Positions 27,410 through 36,337 of a DNA stretch of 64,000 bases are shown here, in pieces. Positions within the stretch are counted from its first letter, which is position 1. Every line of letters begins with the position of its first letter. The notes under the pieces are model-generated. The model had not been told where the DNA came from. It searched no databases and saw nothing but the letters and a program-made list of their open reading frames with translations. The stretch is taken from positions 4,537,501 through 4,601,500 of the forward strand of contig NZ_JAJLMN010000001.1 in the NCBI RefSeq assembly GCF_021730615.1, read 5' to 3'. A program made the position numbers and the translations under genes. The stretch comes from Lichenibacterium dinghuense (GTDB taxonomy: Bacteria > Pseudomonadota > Alphaproteobacteria > Rhizobiales > Beijerinckiaceae).

Positions 27410-28279
27410 TCACAGCAGCGCGGAGGTCCAGGGCAGGTCGACCTTGCGATAGGCCGCGCCGTCCTTCTCGACCGTGATGAAGCCCGGCATGTTGAAGTGC
27501 ATCCCCGCCACCGCGAGCTTGTCCGATGCCACCCGGTCCAGGATCTTCAGGCGGGTCGTCCGCGCCGCGTCCGGGTCGACGTCGAAGCCCACCGTCACCT
27601 CGGGCTTCGCGATCTGGATGTCGGGGAAGTGGACGATGTCGGCCCACAGCAGCAGGCCGTCCGAGCCGGACTTCAGGTGGTAGCCCGAGTGGCCGGGCGT
27701 GTGGCCGGGCAGGGCGATCATCTCGACGTCGGGCAGGACCTCGCCGGGCTGCGCCAGGCGCAGGCGGTCGCCGTAGGCGTCGAAGGCCTGGCGGGCTTCC
27801 GTGAACAGGAACTCGAAGTCGCCGGCCCGCGCCTTGACGCTGTCGTCGCGCCAGAACTTCGCGTCGGCCTCGCTGATGACCACTTCGGCCTTGGGGAACA
27901 CCGCCTTGCCGTGCAGCGTCAGGCCGCCGATGTGGTCGACGTGGCCGTGGGTGAGAAGCACCGCGTCGACGTCCGCCGGCTCGATGCCGGCCGCCGCCAG
28001 CGCGATCGGGAATCGCCCGCCCCAGCCGTTGAAGCCGCCCGCGCCGCTGTCGACCAGGACCGTCTTGCCGCGGCCCTGGATCGCGTAGGAGCTGATCGAG
28101 AAATGCGCGAGGGGCGGCCGGTGCGCCGCCTTCAGCATGGCCTCCGCCTCGGACGCCTCGATGCCCTGCAGGTAGCCCCAGGAGCCGTCGAGGAATCCGT
28201 CGCTCAGGTAGGTGACGACGTAGTCGCCGACCTTGCGGCGGTTCAACGCCGGGGCCTGCACGTCGGGTTGGATGGTCAT
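27410..28279 (-). CDS. MBL-fold metallo-hydrolase
   Basis: A 289-residue metallo-beta-lactamase-fold protein. The metal site is HGHVDHIGG, with further ligands in ALPGHTPGHSGYH and LLWADIVH and a late His in AGMHFNMPG. The layout resembles quorum-quenching lactonases and related small-molecule hydrolases. There is no clear Tat signal; the start MTIQPDVQAPALNRRKVGDY leads directly into the fold. It is monocistronic on the minus strand and the substrate is unknown. Confidence 0.88.
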   Translation of the reverse strand: MTIQPDVQAPALNRRKVGDYVVTYLSDGFLDGSWGYLQGIEASEAEAMLKAAHRPPLAHFSISSYAIQGRGKTVLVDSGAGGFNGWGGRFPIALAAAGIEPADVDAVLLTHGHVDHIGGLTLHGKAVFPKAEVVISEADAKFWRDDSVKARAGDFEFLFTEARQAFDAYGDRLRLAQPGEVLPDVEMIALPGHTPGHSGYHLKSGSDGLLLWADIVHFPDIQIAKPEVTVGFDVDPDAARTTRLKILDRVASDKLAVAGMHFNMPGFITVEKDGAAYRKVDLPWTSALL

Positions 28280-28382
28280 GGGTCGATCTCCGGGCCGGCC
28301 CGGAGCGGTCCCGGGGGCGACGGGGTTATCGTGCGCGCGCCCGGCCCCGGCAAGGCGACGGGCCGGGGCGGGCGACCCGGCC

Positions 28383-28610
28383 TCAGTTGCCCGAGGCGGC
28401 CGCGTCCTTGAACACGGAGGCGTCGACCGCGTCCTCCGTGCGGAAGAAGTGGAAGCCGCGGTGCTCCACCTCCTGCGCGGTCTCGGCCGAGGCCTCCCAC
28501 GGCCCCATCAGCGTCCAGTCCTTGTGGCCGAGCTCGGTCGGCAGCATGGCGCCCGACTTCACCACCAGCCGCACGTGCGGCTCGTCCTTGTAGACCCAGC
28601 ATTCGTACAT
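28383..28610 (-). CDS. Small hypothetical protein
   Basis: A 75-residue soluble protein opening MYECWVYKDEPHVRLVVKSG, with mixed strand and helix content and the segment HRGFHFFRTEDA. I do not recognise a family. The start at 28610 is chosen because upstream in-frame codons have no protein-like pattern. It faces away from the next small gene, with about 115 bases between their starts. Confidence 0.55.
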   Translation of the reverse strand: MYECWVYKDEPHVRLVVKSGAMLPTELGHKDWTLMGPWEASAETAQEVEHRGFHFFRTEDAVDASVFKDAAASGN

Positions 28611-28726
28611 GGCGCGTCTCCTTCGGGTTCGAAGTGCCGCCGGGTGCCGCGACGTCAAGGCCCGCACCTTTCCGCGCGTCCGGCGCGTTGCCGCGCAGGA
28701 CACGCGACGGGACGAACAGGGGCACC

Positions 28727-29038
28727 ATGGCACACGACGTACCGAGCGGGCGGAGCGGCGACACCGTGCTGCAGCTCAAGGACGACATCGACGCCGGCCG
28801 CACCGGCACCAAGGTCGCCACGGCCGACCCCGGCATGGCGTCGCTCGGCACCTGCGAGGAGGCCGGCGGCAATCCTGCGACCCCGGCCGAGATCGCGCTC
28901 GCCCGCAAGGAGGAGAAGAAGATTGGCCGCATCGCCACCGCGGACGACAAGCCGGCCACCAACATGCCGCTCGTGGCGATGATCGCCGTCGTGGTGGTCG
29001 TCGCGATCGTCGCCATCGCGTTCTACCTCACGCGATGA
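28727..29038 (+). CDS. Small single-span membrane protein
   Basis: A 103-residue protein with a hydrophilic N-terminal part (1-78) and one C-terminal membrane helix (about 79-101, MPLVAMIAVVVVVAIVAIAFY), so it is probably tail-anchored. I do not recognise a function. Its TGA stop overlaps the ATG of the next gene (ATGA), so the two are coupled. Confidence 0.6.
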   Translation: MAHDVPSGRSGDTVLQLKDDIDAGRTGTKVATADPGMASLGTCEEAGGNPATPAEIALARKEEKKIGRIATADDKPATNMPLVAMIAVVVVVAIVAIAFYLTR

Positions 29039-29514
29039 CGCAGGAGCGCTTCGCGGGGCTCGGCACCGCCGCCCTGGTCACGGGATCGGTCGCCAGCGCG
29101 CTGTCGTTCGTCGGCCTCGCGGTGGCGGCCGAGGCGGAAGGCAAGGCGCCGCTGAGGCCCATCAACGCGACGAGCCACTGGCTCAACGGCGACTTCGCGG
29201 GGCTATATGGCGGGGCCGACCGGCGCCGCACCGGCGTCGGCTATGCCACGAACCACGCCGCCTGCCTGTTCTGGGCCTTGCCCTTCATGGCATGGCAGCG
29301 GGCGCGCCCCGCCGGGAGCGCGGGCGCCCTGATGCGCGACGGCCTCGCGATGGCGGCGATCGCCGCGGCGGTGGATTACGGCGCGACCCCGAAGCGCTTC
29401 ACGCCGGGCTGGGAGCTGGTGCTGAGCAAGGCCGGCATGGCGGGCGCCTATGCGGCCCTGGCGGTCGGCTTCGCGGCGGGGGCCTCGCTCGATCGGCGCC
29501 GATTGCGACGCTGA
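29035..29514 (+). CDS. Hypothetical four-helix membrane protein
   Basis: A 159-residue protein with about four membrane helices (near 8-30, 80-98, 106-122 and 135-152) and a polar loop NATSHWLNGDFAGLYGG between the first two. The His and Asn residues in ATSHW and GYATNHAA are suggestive of a metal or haem site but prove nothing. It starts inside the stop of the preceding small membrane protein, with which it likely works. Confidence 0.6.
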   Translation: MTQERFAGLGTAALVTGSVASALSFVGLAVAAEAEGKAPLRPINATSHWLNGDFAGLYGGADRRRTGVGYATNHAACLFWALPFMAWQRARPAGSAGALMRDGLAMAAIAAAVDYGATPKRFTPGWELVLSKAGMAGAYAALAVGFAAGASLDRRRLRR

Positions 29515-29575
29515 ACCCTCGGTGATAGCCTCCGCTCACCCCGGCCAACACGGGGACGACGGAGGAGTGCAACGC

Positions 29576-31057
29576 ATGGCTGAGGCGTCGGCCGGACCCC
29601 CCGACTGGGGTCCGCACAACACCGTGAGGGTCGTCGACCCCTCGCCGGTGAACTGGCTGTCCATCACCTGGAATACGATGGAGGAGCCGAACCGCGTCGA
29701 CCACGAGGGTATGGCGCAGCCCAGCCTCGCGGCGGGCTGGCGCTGGGTCGACGACGAGACGCTGGAGCTCGACCTGCGGCGGGGCGCCGTCTACCAGGAC
29801 GGCGAGCGCTTCGACGCGGCCATGTTCAAGCTGGCCTTCGACAAGGTCCAGGAATGGACCAACCCGCACCCGCCCGGCGCCTTCCTGAACTTCAGCCGCG
29901 ACACCGCGCTGGAGGTGGTGGACGACAACACCGTGCGCATGCGCTTCCCCGGGGGCGACTCCGCGGCGCTGATGAAGCTGCGCGGCATGCACATGCCCTC
30001 GACGCGCTTCTGGAACGAGTGGGGCTTCGTCGACCCCGAAACCGGGACGGCCGAAGGCCACTGGTGAGTCATCGATGCGCCCGGTCCGTGGGGGACTGGT
30101 CCATTCGTGCTCGCCGAGGGCATCTCGACGCTGAAGTCCCGCTCGCCGGAGGTCGTCCTCCTGCCGAACGAAAACTACTGGAATCCCCAGCGGCGCCCGC
30201 GGGCCCGTATCGTCTACGACAACGCCATCTCGCGCGAGGACGCGCTCGCCTCCGTCGCCGCCGGTGACGGCCGCGTCGACGTGGTCACCGACCTGACCAT
30301 CGCCGAGGCGCGCGCCTTCGACGGCGGCGGCAAGGCGAAGCTCGTGTCGAGCCCCGCCAAGACCGTGCTGACCGGCATGTTCAACGGCACCAAGCCCGGT
30401 TCGCCCTGGAACGACGAGGCCCTGCGCCGCGCCCTCAACGGGGCGATCGACCGCGAGGCGCTGGTCAGCCGCGCGATGGACGGCCGCGGCGTGGTGATGG
30501 CGGCGCTGATCCAGCCCGGCCGCTACGGCGCGGATGCGGCGATGAAGCCGCATGCGCGCGACATCGCGGCCTCGGCCGAGGCGATCGAGCGGGCGGGGAT
30601 GAAGGGACGCGAGATCCTCGTCCTGTCCTCGCCGGCCTGGCGCGAGGTGGTCGAGGAGCTCGTACGCCAGCTCGCCGAGGTGGGGCTCACGGTGAAGCCC
30701 GACTTCTCCAAGGCGGATCCCCCGCCCGAGGGGTGGGACATCGCGCTCTGCTGGAATCACGACTGGTCGCCGCAGTACCCGGTGGGGCCGATCCACCGCG
30801 AGTTCTTCGGCTCCGACGGCGCCTTCCGCTCCATGCCGGCGGACGAGGGCTTCGACGCCCTCTACCGCAAGCTCCTGCGGACGCCGCACCAGCCCGCCCA
30901 GGAGGAAGTGACGCGCGAGGTCGAGCGCTACGTGCACGACCACGCCATGGGGCTGTTCCTGTTCTCGCCGCACACGATGTTCGCGGTGAGCGACCGGGTC
31001 AGCTTCACGCCCTACGACACGGCCATGTCGGAGCTGGCGGAAACCTACGTGAAGTGA
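29576..31057 (+). CDS. Family 5 solute-binding protein with in-frame TGA: candidate selenoprotein (or nonsense pseudogene)
   Basis: Reads as one 493-residue frame if the TGA at 30065-30067 (codon 164) is decoded. Both halves belong to one SBP_bac_5 protein: the N-terminal lobe has WRWVDDETLELDLRRGAVYQDGERF, and the break is at AEGHW-TGA-VIDAPGPWGTGPF, a conserved strand-turn of the family where I recall Cys in homologues. The frame stays open for 330 codons after the TGA with no other lesion. A hairpin follows the TGA at SECIS-like spacing and the next gene is selB. The start at 29576 has GGAGGA before it. There is no signal peptide and no permease nearby, so this is not an ordinary transport protein. 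If TGA is read as stop, only a 163-residue piece is made. Confidence 0.65.
30081..30099 (+). promoter_or_regulatory. Putative bacterial SECIS hairpin
   Basis: CCGGTCC (30081-30087), loop GTGGG (30088-30092), GGACTGG (30093-30099) gives seven pairs in a row, one of them G-T. The stem starts 13 bases after the TGA and the loop 20 bases after it, with G first in the loop; these agree with the bacterial SECIS consensus as I recall it. Five of the 13 codons after the TGA end in A or T (GAT, GGT, ACT, GGT, CCA), against none of the next 13, which suggests selection on the RNA. Confidence 0.5.
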
Positions 31058-31058
31058 C

Positions 31059-31092
31059 GATGGAGGCGCGGCCGCGAGGTCGCGCCTCCATC
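31059..31092 (+). terminator. Hairpin after the solute-binding protein gene
   Basis: GATGGAGGCGCG and CGCGCCTCCATC form a perfect 12-bp stem around a 10-base loop, starting right after the TGA stop at 31055. No T-run follows. It may end the transcript before selB. Confidence 0.5.
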
Positions 31093-31098
31093 ACCGCC

Positions 31099-31194
31099 GC
31101 GAGCGCAGCGAGGCGATCCAAGGGCGCGTCGTGCGCCGCCGCGCGAGCACGCCTGACGCGGAACGTGCGGGCTGGATCGCTTCGCTGCGCTCGC
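31099..31194. repeat. Inverted dispersed-type repeat before selB
   Basis: Two arms, 31099-31120 and 31173-31194, are reverse complements with one mismatch in 22 bases; each centres on GCGAGCGCAGCGA / TCGCTGCGCTCGC. This GATCGC-TCGCTGCGCTCGC type of sequence is common between genes of Hyphomicrobiales. It separates the solute-binding gene from selB. Confidence 0.6.
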
Positions 31195-31235
31195 GATGAC
31201 GGAAGACGAAGCAGAGAACTCCCTCAAGCCACCGC

Positions 31236-33140
31236 ATGATCATCGCCACCGCCGGCCATATCGACCACGGCAAGACCGCGCTGGTGCGGGCGCTCACGGG
31301 CGTCGACACGGCGCGCCTCCCGGAGGAGCGCGCCCGCGGCATGACGGTGGATCTCGGCTACGCCTACGCGGCCGGCCCCGGAGGCTCGCGCATCGGCTTC
31401 GTCGACGTGCCGGGCCACGAGCGCCTGGTCCGCACCATGGTGGCGGGCGCCACCGGCGTCGACCTCGCGCTGCTGGTCGTCGCGGCCGACGACGGCCCCA
31501 TGCCGCAGACGCGCGAGCATCTGGCCGTGCTCGACCTGCTCGGCCTGACACGCGCCGTCGTGGCTCTGACGAAATGCGACCGCGTCGAGCCGGCCCGCGC
31601 AGCGGCAGCCGAGGCCGAGGTGCATGCGCTGCTGCGCGGCACCGGGCTCGCCGGCGCGCCCCTCGTCCGCTGCTCCTCGGTCACGGGCGAGGGCGTCCCG
31701 GCGCTGCGGGCGCTGCTCGACGCCGCGGCGCAGGGGCCCGCGCCGCCCCCGCGCGGGGGCTTCCGCCTCGCGGTGGACCGCGCCTTCAAGGTCGCGGGCG
31801 CGGGCTTGGTCGTCACCGGCGCGGTGCACGGCGGCGGTGTCGCGGTCGGCGACCGGCTGCTGCTGGCCCGCACGGGGGCGGAAGTGCGGGTGCGCGGTCT
31901 CCACGCCCAGAACCGCCCGGCGGAGCGCGGCGGCGGCGGCGAACGCCTCGCCCTCAACATCTCCGGCCCGCGCCTCGACCGCGGCCCTCCTGCCCGGGGC
32001 GACTGGCTCGTCGATCCCGAGCTCGCGGCCGAGAGCGCCCGGCTCGACGTGATGCTGCGCCTCCTGCCCGGCGAAACGCGGGCGCTCAAGCACTGGACGC
32101 CCGTCCACGTCCATCTCGGCGCCTTCGGCGCCACCAGCCGCGTGGCTCTGCTGGAGGGGGCGAGCCTCGCGCCGGGCGCCACCGCCCTGGCGCAGCTCGT
32201 CCTCGACGCGCCGACGGCCGCGCTCGGCGGCGACCGCTTCGTGATCCGCGACCAGTCTGCGACGCGCTCGCTCGGCGGCGGCCGCGTGCTCGACCCCGCG
32301 CCGCCCCGCCGCGGCGCCCGTCGGCCCGAGCGGCTGGCCGCCCTGCGCGCCCTGGCGCTGCCCGACGCGGAGGCGTTGTCGGCGCTGGTCGAAGGTTCCG
32401 CCGCCGGCGTCGACCTGCGCTGGTTCCGCGGCACCCGCAACCTGACAGAGGCGGAGGCGTCGGGCCTCGGCGTGCAGGCCGTGGCGCTCGGCGGTCTCCT
32501 CTTCTCGGTCCGACACCGCGAGGTCCTGCGCGGCCGCATCCTGAACGCCGCCGACGCGCAGGTGCGGGCCGACCCCGATGCGCTCGGCTCCACCGCCGAC
32601 GGGCTGCTGCGCGCGCTGCCGGTCGCACAGCGCGCGCCCGGCCGCGAGGCCCTGCGTGAGCTCGCCGCCGAGGGGCTGGTCGACCGCCACGGCGCCCTCT
32701 ATCGCCCGCCCGGCCACACCCCGCAGCTCGGCCCTGCCGAGGAGGCGCTGGCCGAGGACGTCGAGGCGGCGCTGCGCCGCGCCGGCGCCGATCAGCCGCG
32801 CGTGCCTCTGCTCGCCGAGCGGCTCGGCGCGCCGGAGGCGGAGCTGCGGGCACTCCTGACCAAGCTCGGGCGCCTGGGGCGTCTCACCCGCATCGCGCCG
32901 AACTATTATGTGCTGCCCGAGACGCTTGGCGCGCTCGCCCGCGCCGCGGCGGCGGTGGCCGGGGAGGCGCCGGGCGGGCTGCTCACGGTGGGCCGCTTTC
33001 GCGACGCGACCGGCATCAACCGCAACGCCGTGATGCCGGTGCTGGAGTTTTTCGACCGGGCCGGCTTCACCACGCGCCGGCCGGACGGGCGTGCGCTGCG
33101 CGCCGATAGGGTCGGGGTTTTCGAGGGCGGCTCAGCCTGA
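31236..33140 (+). CDS. selB: Selenocysteine-specific elongation factor SelB
   Basis: Brings selenocysteinyl-tRNA(Sec) to the ribosome at UGA codons followed by a SECIS hairpin. The 634 residues start with a GTPase domain: [11 protein letters not shown] (P-loop, His in the SelB/EF-Tu style), [12 protein letters not shown] and LTKCD. Domains II and III follow (about 165-330), then winged-helix repeats for SECIS binding, ending with the diagnostic SelB tail [20 protein letters not shown]. It is full length and intact. selA, selD and selC are not in the window. Its upstream neighbour carries the in-frame TGA. The 178-base gap with hairpins suggests selB has its own promoter. Confidence 0.95.
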   Translation: MIIATAGHIDHGKTALVRALTGVDTARLPEERARGMTVDLGYAYAAGPGGSRIGFVDVPGHERLVRTMVAGATGVDLALLVVAADDGPMPQTREHLAVLDLLGLTRAVVALTKCDRVEPARAAAAEAEVHALLRGTGLAGAPLVRCSSVTGEGVPALRALLDAAAQGPAPPPRGGFRLAVDRAFKVAGAGLVVTGAVHGGGVAVGDRLLLARTGAEVRVRGLHAQNRPAERGGGGERLALNISGPRLDRGPPARGDWLVDPELAAESARLDVMLRLLPGETRALKHWTPVHVHLGAFGATSRVALLEGASLAPGATALAQLVLDAPTAALGGDRFVIRDQSATRSLGGGRVLDPAPPRRGARRPERLAALRALALPDAEALSALVEGSAAGVDLRWFRGTRNLTEAEASGLGVQAVALGGLLFSVRHREVLRGRILNAADAQVRADPDALGSTADGLLRALPVAQRAPGREALRELAAEGLVDRHGALYRPPGHTPQLGPAEEALAEDVEAALRRAGADQPRVPLLAERLGAPEAELRALLTKLGRLGRLTRIAPNYYVLPETLGALARAAAAVAGEAPGGLLTVGRFRDATGINRNAVMPVLEFFDRAGFTTRRPDGRALRADRVGVFEGGSA

Positions 33141-33186
33141 CCGTCGCGCTCGGGGATCGCCCTCCGCCCCTCGAGGAGCGCCAGGT

Positions 33187-33207
33187 GTCTCGGCCGCAGG
33201 CCGAGAC
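33187..33207 (+). terminator. Hairpin after selB
   Basis: GTCTCGGCC-GCA-GGCCGAGAC is a perfect 9-bp stem with a 3-base loop, 46 bases after the selB stop. The 195-base gap to the convergent ABC gene holds nothing else I can identify, and no tRNA. Confidence 0.55.
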
Positions 33208-33335
33208 GGATCCGGGCTGAACGGCGCGGCACGGGCTCGATCTTCGAGGGCGCTGCGTCCTCGCCATCCGTCGCCGCTCAGCATCGACGTCTTCCTCCAC
33301 AGAGGAAAGGCGGGGCGTTCGTCGCCTCGGACCCC

Positions 33336-34337
33336 TCACCCCCCGATCGTCCGCCCCTCCGCGTCGAAGCGGTGCACCCGGCCGTCGCGCGGCGTCAGCC
33401 CGATCCGGGTGCCGACCTCGTGGGCGTCCTCGCCGCCGATCCGCGCGGTGAGCATCCCCATGCCGGGCACGTCGACGTAGAGCATCGTGTCCGAGCCGAG
33501 GTGCTCGGCGTGGCTCACCGTGCCGCTCCAGGCGCCGTCCTCCGACACCGCCAGGTGCTCCGGCCGCACCCCGATCGCGGCCGCGCCGGCGCGCGCCGCG
33601 GCCTCGCCCTCGACGAAGTTCATGGTCGGCGAGCCCAGGAAGCCCGCGACGAAGCGGTTGGCCGGGCGGCGATAGAGGTCGAGCGGCCGGCCGGCCTGCT
33701 CGACGACGCCGGCGCGCAGCACCACGATGCGGTCCGCCAGCGTCATGGCCTCGACCTGGTCGTGCGTGACGTAGACCATGGTGGCGCCGAGCTGGCGGTG
33801 CAGCTTGGCGATCTCGAGCCGCGTGCCGACGCGCAGGGCCGCGTCGAGGTTCGACAGCGGCTCGTCGAACAGGAACAGCGCGGGCTCGCGCACGATGGCG
33901 CGGCCGATGGCGACGCGCTGGCGCTGCCCGCCGCTGAGCTCCGCCGGCCGCCGGCCCAGCAGGGCGTCGAGCTGGAGCAGCGCGGAGGCGCGCGCCACGC
34001 GGGCGGCGATCTCCGCCTTCGGCACGCCCTCCTGCTGCAGCGCGAGGCCCATGTTGCCCGCCACGGTGAGGTGCGGGTAGAGCGCGTAGCTCTGGAACAC
34101 CATGGCGATGCCGCGCCGGGCCGGCGCCACGCCGTTCACCAGCCTGCCGCCGATGCTGAGGTCGCCGGAGGTCTGCTCGTCGAGTCCGGCGATGATGCGC
34201 AGCAGCGTCGACTTCCCGCAGCCCGACGGTCCGACGAAGACCGTGAACTCGCCCCGCTCGACCTGGAGGTCGATCCCCTTCAGGATCTCGACCGGCCCGA
34301 AGCTCTTGCGGATGGCGCGCAGTTCGAGGGCGGCCAT
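33336..34337 (-). CDS. Sugar ABC transporter ATPase (UgpC/MsmK type)
   Basis: The 333-residue ATPase of the sugar importer. Walker A is GPSGCGKST, the signature [14 protein letters not shown], Walker [13 protein letters not shown], followed by [15 protein letters not shown], then a C-terminal TOBE/OB region (about 235-333) typical of MalK-like proteins. Its ATG overlaps the stop of the oxidoreductase gene. It is the last gene of the minus-strand transport operon whose order is binding protein, two permeases, oxidoreductase, ATPase. Confidence 0.93.
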   Translation of the reverse strand: MAALELRAIRKSFGPVEILKGIDLQVERGEFTVFVGPSGCGKSTLLRIIAGLDEQTSGDLSIGGRLVNGVAPARRGIAMVFQSYALYPHLTVAGNMGLALQQEGVPKAEIAARVARASALLQLDALLGRRPAELSGGQRQRVAIGRAIVREPALFLFDEPLSNLDAALRVGTRLEIAKLHRQLGATMVYVTHDQVEAMTLADRIVVLRAGVVEQAGRPLDLYRRPANRFVAGFLGSPTMNFVEGEAAARAGAAAIGVRPEHLAVSEDGAWSGTVSHAEHLGSDTMLYVDVPGMGMLTARIGGEDAHEVGTRIGLTPRDGRVHRFDAEGRTIGG

Positions 34338-35473
34338 CACAGGTCCTCCGGCAGGTCGATCGCGCGGTTCTCGCGCATGGAGCGGTCGGCGGCCAGCACC
34401 ACGGCGAGCGAGCGCAGCGCGTCGTCCATGTGGCGCGACAGGTCCCGGTCTTCGCGGATCGCGTCCCGCACGAAGCGCTGCTCCAGGGCGCAGAGCGCGT
34501 CGTGGCCGGGTTCGTCGGCCGTCGAGATCCAGGCGTCGGGCTCCGCGAAGCCGCCGTCCGGTCCCCGCGCGGCGCCGTGGAGGCGCAGGCGGGCCGTCTT
34601 GGTGTGGGTGTCGACGTCGGCCGAGTCGGCGCCCGGCTCCATGACGATCGAGGCCGAGCCGCGCGGCCCCATCACGTCCTTCACGAAGAAGGCCTCTCGC
34701 GAGATCATCGGCCCCCAGCCGGCCTCGTACCAGCCGACCGAGCCGTCGGCGAAGAGCACCTGGAGGTGGCCGTAGTTGACCTGATCTTCCGCGATCTCGT
34801 CGGACAGGCGCACCCCCATGCCGCGCACCTGCACGGGGCGGGCCTGCGCGATCTGGAGCATCACGTCGACGTAGTGCACGCCGCAGTCGACGACCGGGCT
34901 GGTCGACGCCATGAGCCGGCGGTGGATCTCCCAAGCCGCCCCGGCCGACTGCTGGTTCAGGTTCATGCGCATCACGAAGGGCGGCCCCACCCGCCGCGCT
35001 TCCGCGATGAAGCGCCGCCAGCTCGGGTGGTGGCGCAGGATGTAGCCGACCACGAGCTTGCGTCCCGTGGCGCGCGCGCAGTCGACCACGCGGCGCGCGT
35101 CGGCGATGTCGGCGGCAAGCGGCTTCTCGACGAAGACGTGGGCGCCCGCCTCCATCGCCGCGACCGCGAGGTCGGCGTGGGTGTCCGTGTAGGTGTTGAT
35201 CGACACGAGGTCGGGCCGGAGCGCGAGCCCCTCCGCGAACGAGGCGAGGCGCGGCGCCGCGGCCAGCTCGGCCGGCAGGTCGACGGCCGAGCGGTTGACG
35301 AGGCCGACGATGTCGAAGCCCTCGCGGTCCCGCGCGTAGGCGAGCGCGTGGCTGCGGCCCATCTGGCCGAGGCCGACGACCAGCGTGCGGAGCGGCGCGG
35401 TCAGGGTGCCCACGGGGATGAGCGCTCCATCTGATCCTTCTCCGGTGAGGCCCGTCGCTTCGGGGGCGCTCAT
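34337..35473 (-). CDS. Gfo/Idh/MocA family oxidoreductase
   Basis: An NAD(P)-dependent sugar oxidoreductase of 378 residues if started at the ATG at 35473. The Rossmann site [19 protein letters not shown] lies about 30 residues in, followed by VFVEKPLA (the conserved EKP) and a C-terminal sheet domain with [13 protein letters not shown] holding the usual catalytic His. A GTG near 35413 would give a shorter protein starting just before the Rossmann strand and may be the true start, because the first 20 codons lie in a perfect inverted repeat. It probably oxidises the imported sugar or a derivative. Confidence 0.85.
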   Translation of the reverse strand: MSAPEATGLTGEGSDGALIPVGTLTAPLRTLVVGLGQMGRSHALAYARDREGFDIVGLVNRSAVDLPAELAAAPRLASFAEGLALRPDLVSINTYTDTHADLAVAAMEAGAHVFVEKPLAADIADARRVVDCARATGRKLVVGYILRHHPSWRRFIAEARRVGPPFVMRMNLNQQSAGAAWEIHRRLMASTSPVVDCGVHYVDVMLQIAQARPVQVRGMGVRLSDEIAEDQVNYGHLQVLFADGSVGWYEAGWGPMISREAFFVKDVMGPRGSASIVMEPGADSADVDTHTKTARLRLHGAARGPDGGFAEPDAWISTADEPGHDALCALEQRFVRDAIREDRDLSRHMDDALRSLAVVLAADRSMRENRAIDLPEDL

Positions 35474-35482
35474 CCCCGTGGG
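35409..35482. repeat. Perfect 17-bp inverted repeat over the oxidoreductase start
   Basis: CCCACGGGGATGAGCGC (35409-35425) and its exact reverse complement (35466-35482) flank 40 bases. The right arm contains the ATG start, and the left arm lies just before the Rossmann fold. It could fold in mRNA over the start or be an invertible or duplicated initiation region. Confidence 0.7.
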
Positions 35483-35487
35483 AGTCC

Positions 35488-36330
35488 TCACTTCACCGCT
35501 CCTGCCGTGATGCCGCGGATGAGCGAGCGCGAGAACAGGAGGTAGAGCACCAGCACGGGCAGGATCGCGAGGGTGAGGGCGGCCAGCACGGCGTTCCAGT
35601 TGGTGACGAACTGGCCGATGAAGCTCTGCGCGCCGAGCGTGACCGTGCGGGTCGCCTCGGCGGGCGCCACGATCAGCGGGAACCACAAGTCGTTCCAGAT
35701 CGGGATCATGGTGAAGACCGCGACGGTGGCCACGGCCGGCCGCACCAGCGGCAGCACGAGGCGGAAGAAGATCGTGTATTCGCTGAGGCCGTCGATGCGC
35801 CCGGCGTCCTTGAGGTCATTGGACACGCCGGCCATGAACTCCGACAGGATGAAGACCGCGGCCGGCAGGCCCTGCGCGGTGTAGATCAGGATCAGCGCCC
35901 AGAGCGTGCCGACGAGGTGCGTCGCCACCATCTCGTTGAGGATCGCCACCGTGCCGAGCCGGATCGGCACCATGATGCCGAGCGCCAGGAACAGGCCGAG
36001 CGCCGCGTTGAGGCGGAAGCGGTATTCCGAGAGCGCGAAGGCCGCCATGGCGCCGAACAGCAGCACGGCCGCGATGGCCGTGACGGTGACGATGAGGCTG
36101 TTGGCGAAGTAGCCCTGGAACGCGCCCTGGCCCAGCACCGTGCGGTAGCCGACGAGGTCGAACGAGGAGGGGCCGGGGGGCGCGAGCGGCGCGCCGAAGA
36201 TCGCCGTGCGGCCCTTGAACGAGTTCATCGTCACCAGCACCACCGGCCCGAGGCACAGGATGGCATAGGCGATCAGCGCCAGGTGGACGAGGCCGCGGGC
36301 GAGCGGCGGGCGGCGGGCGGAACGGGTCAT
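35488..36330 (-). CDS. Sugar ABC transporter permease (MalG type)
   Basis: A 280-residue permease with six helices. The cytoplasmic EAA-type loop is [26 protein letters not shown], typical of carbohydrate importers of the CUT1 family. It lies 7 bases after the partner permease and 14 bases before the oxidoreductase gene, so it is firmly part of the operon. The C-terminus ([13 protein letters not shown]) is the usual MalG-like end. Confidence 0.92.
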   Translation of the reverse strand: MTRSARRPPLARGLVHLALIAYAILCLGPVVLVTMNSFKGRTAIFGAPLAPPGPSSFDLVGYRTVLGQGAFQGYFANSLIVTVTAIAAVLLFGAMAAFALSEYRFRLNAALGLFLALGIMVPIRLGTVAILNEMVATHLVGTLWALILIYTAQGLPAAVFILSEFMAGVSNDLKDAGRIDGLSEYTIFFRLVLPLVRPAVATVAVFTMIPIWNDLWFPLIVAPAEATRTVTLGAQSFIGQFVTNWNAVLAALTLAILPVLVLYLLFSRSLIRGITAGAVK

Positions 36331-36337
36331 CTCCGCC

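Noticed and set aside
30107-31057. Second half of the solute-binding protein as an independent gene from a GTG at 30107
   Set aside because: It would begin in the middle of a conserved strand, has no ribosome site, and is in the same frame as the first half. One interrupted gene is the better reading.
33141-33335. Gap after selB searched for tRNA-Sec
   Set aside because: Contains a terminator-like hairpin only; no T-loop or CCA end is visible.
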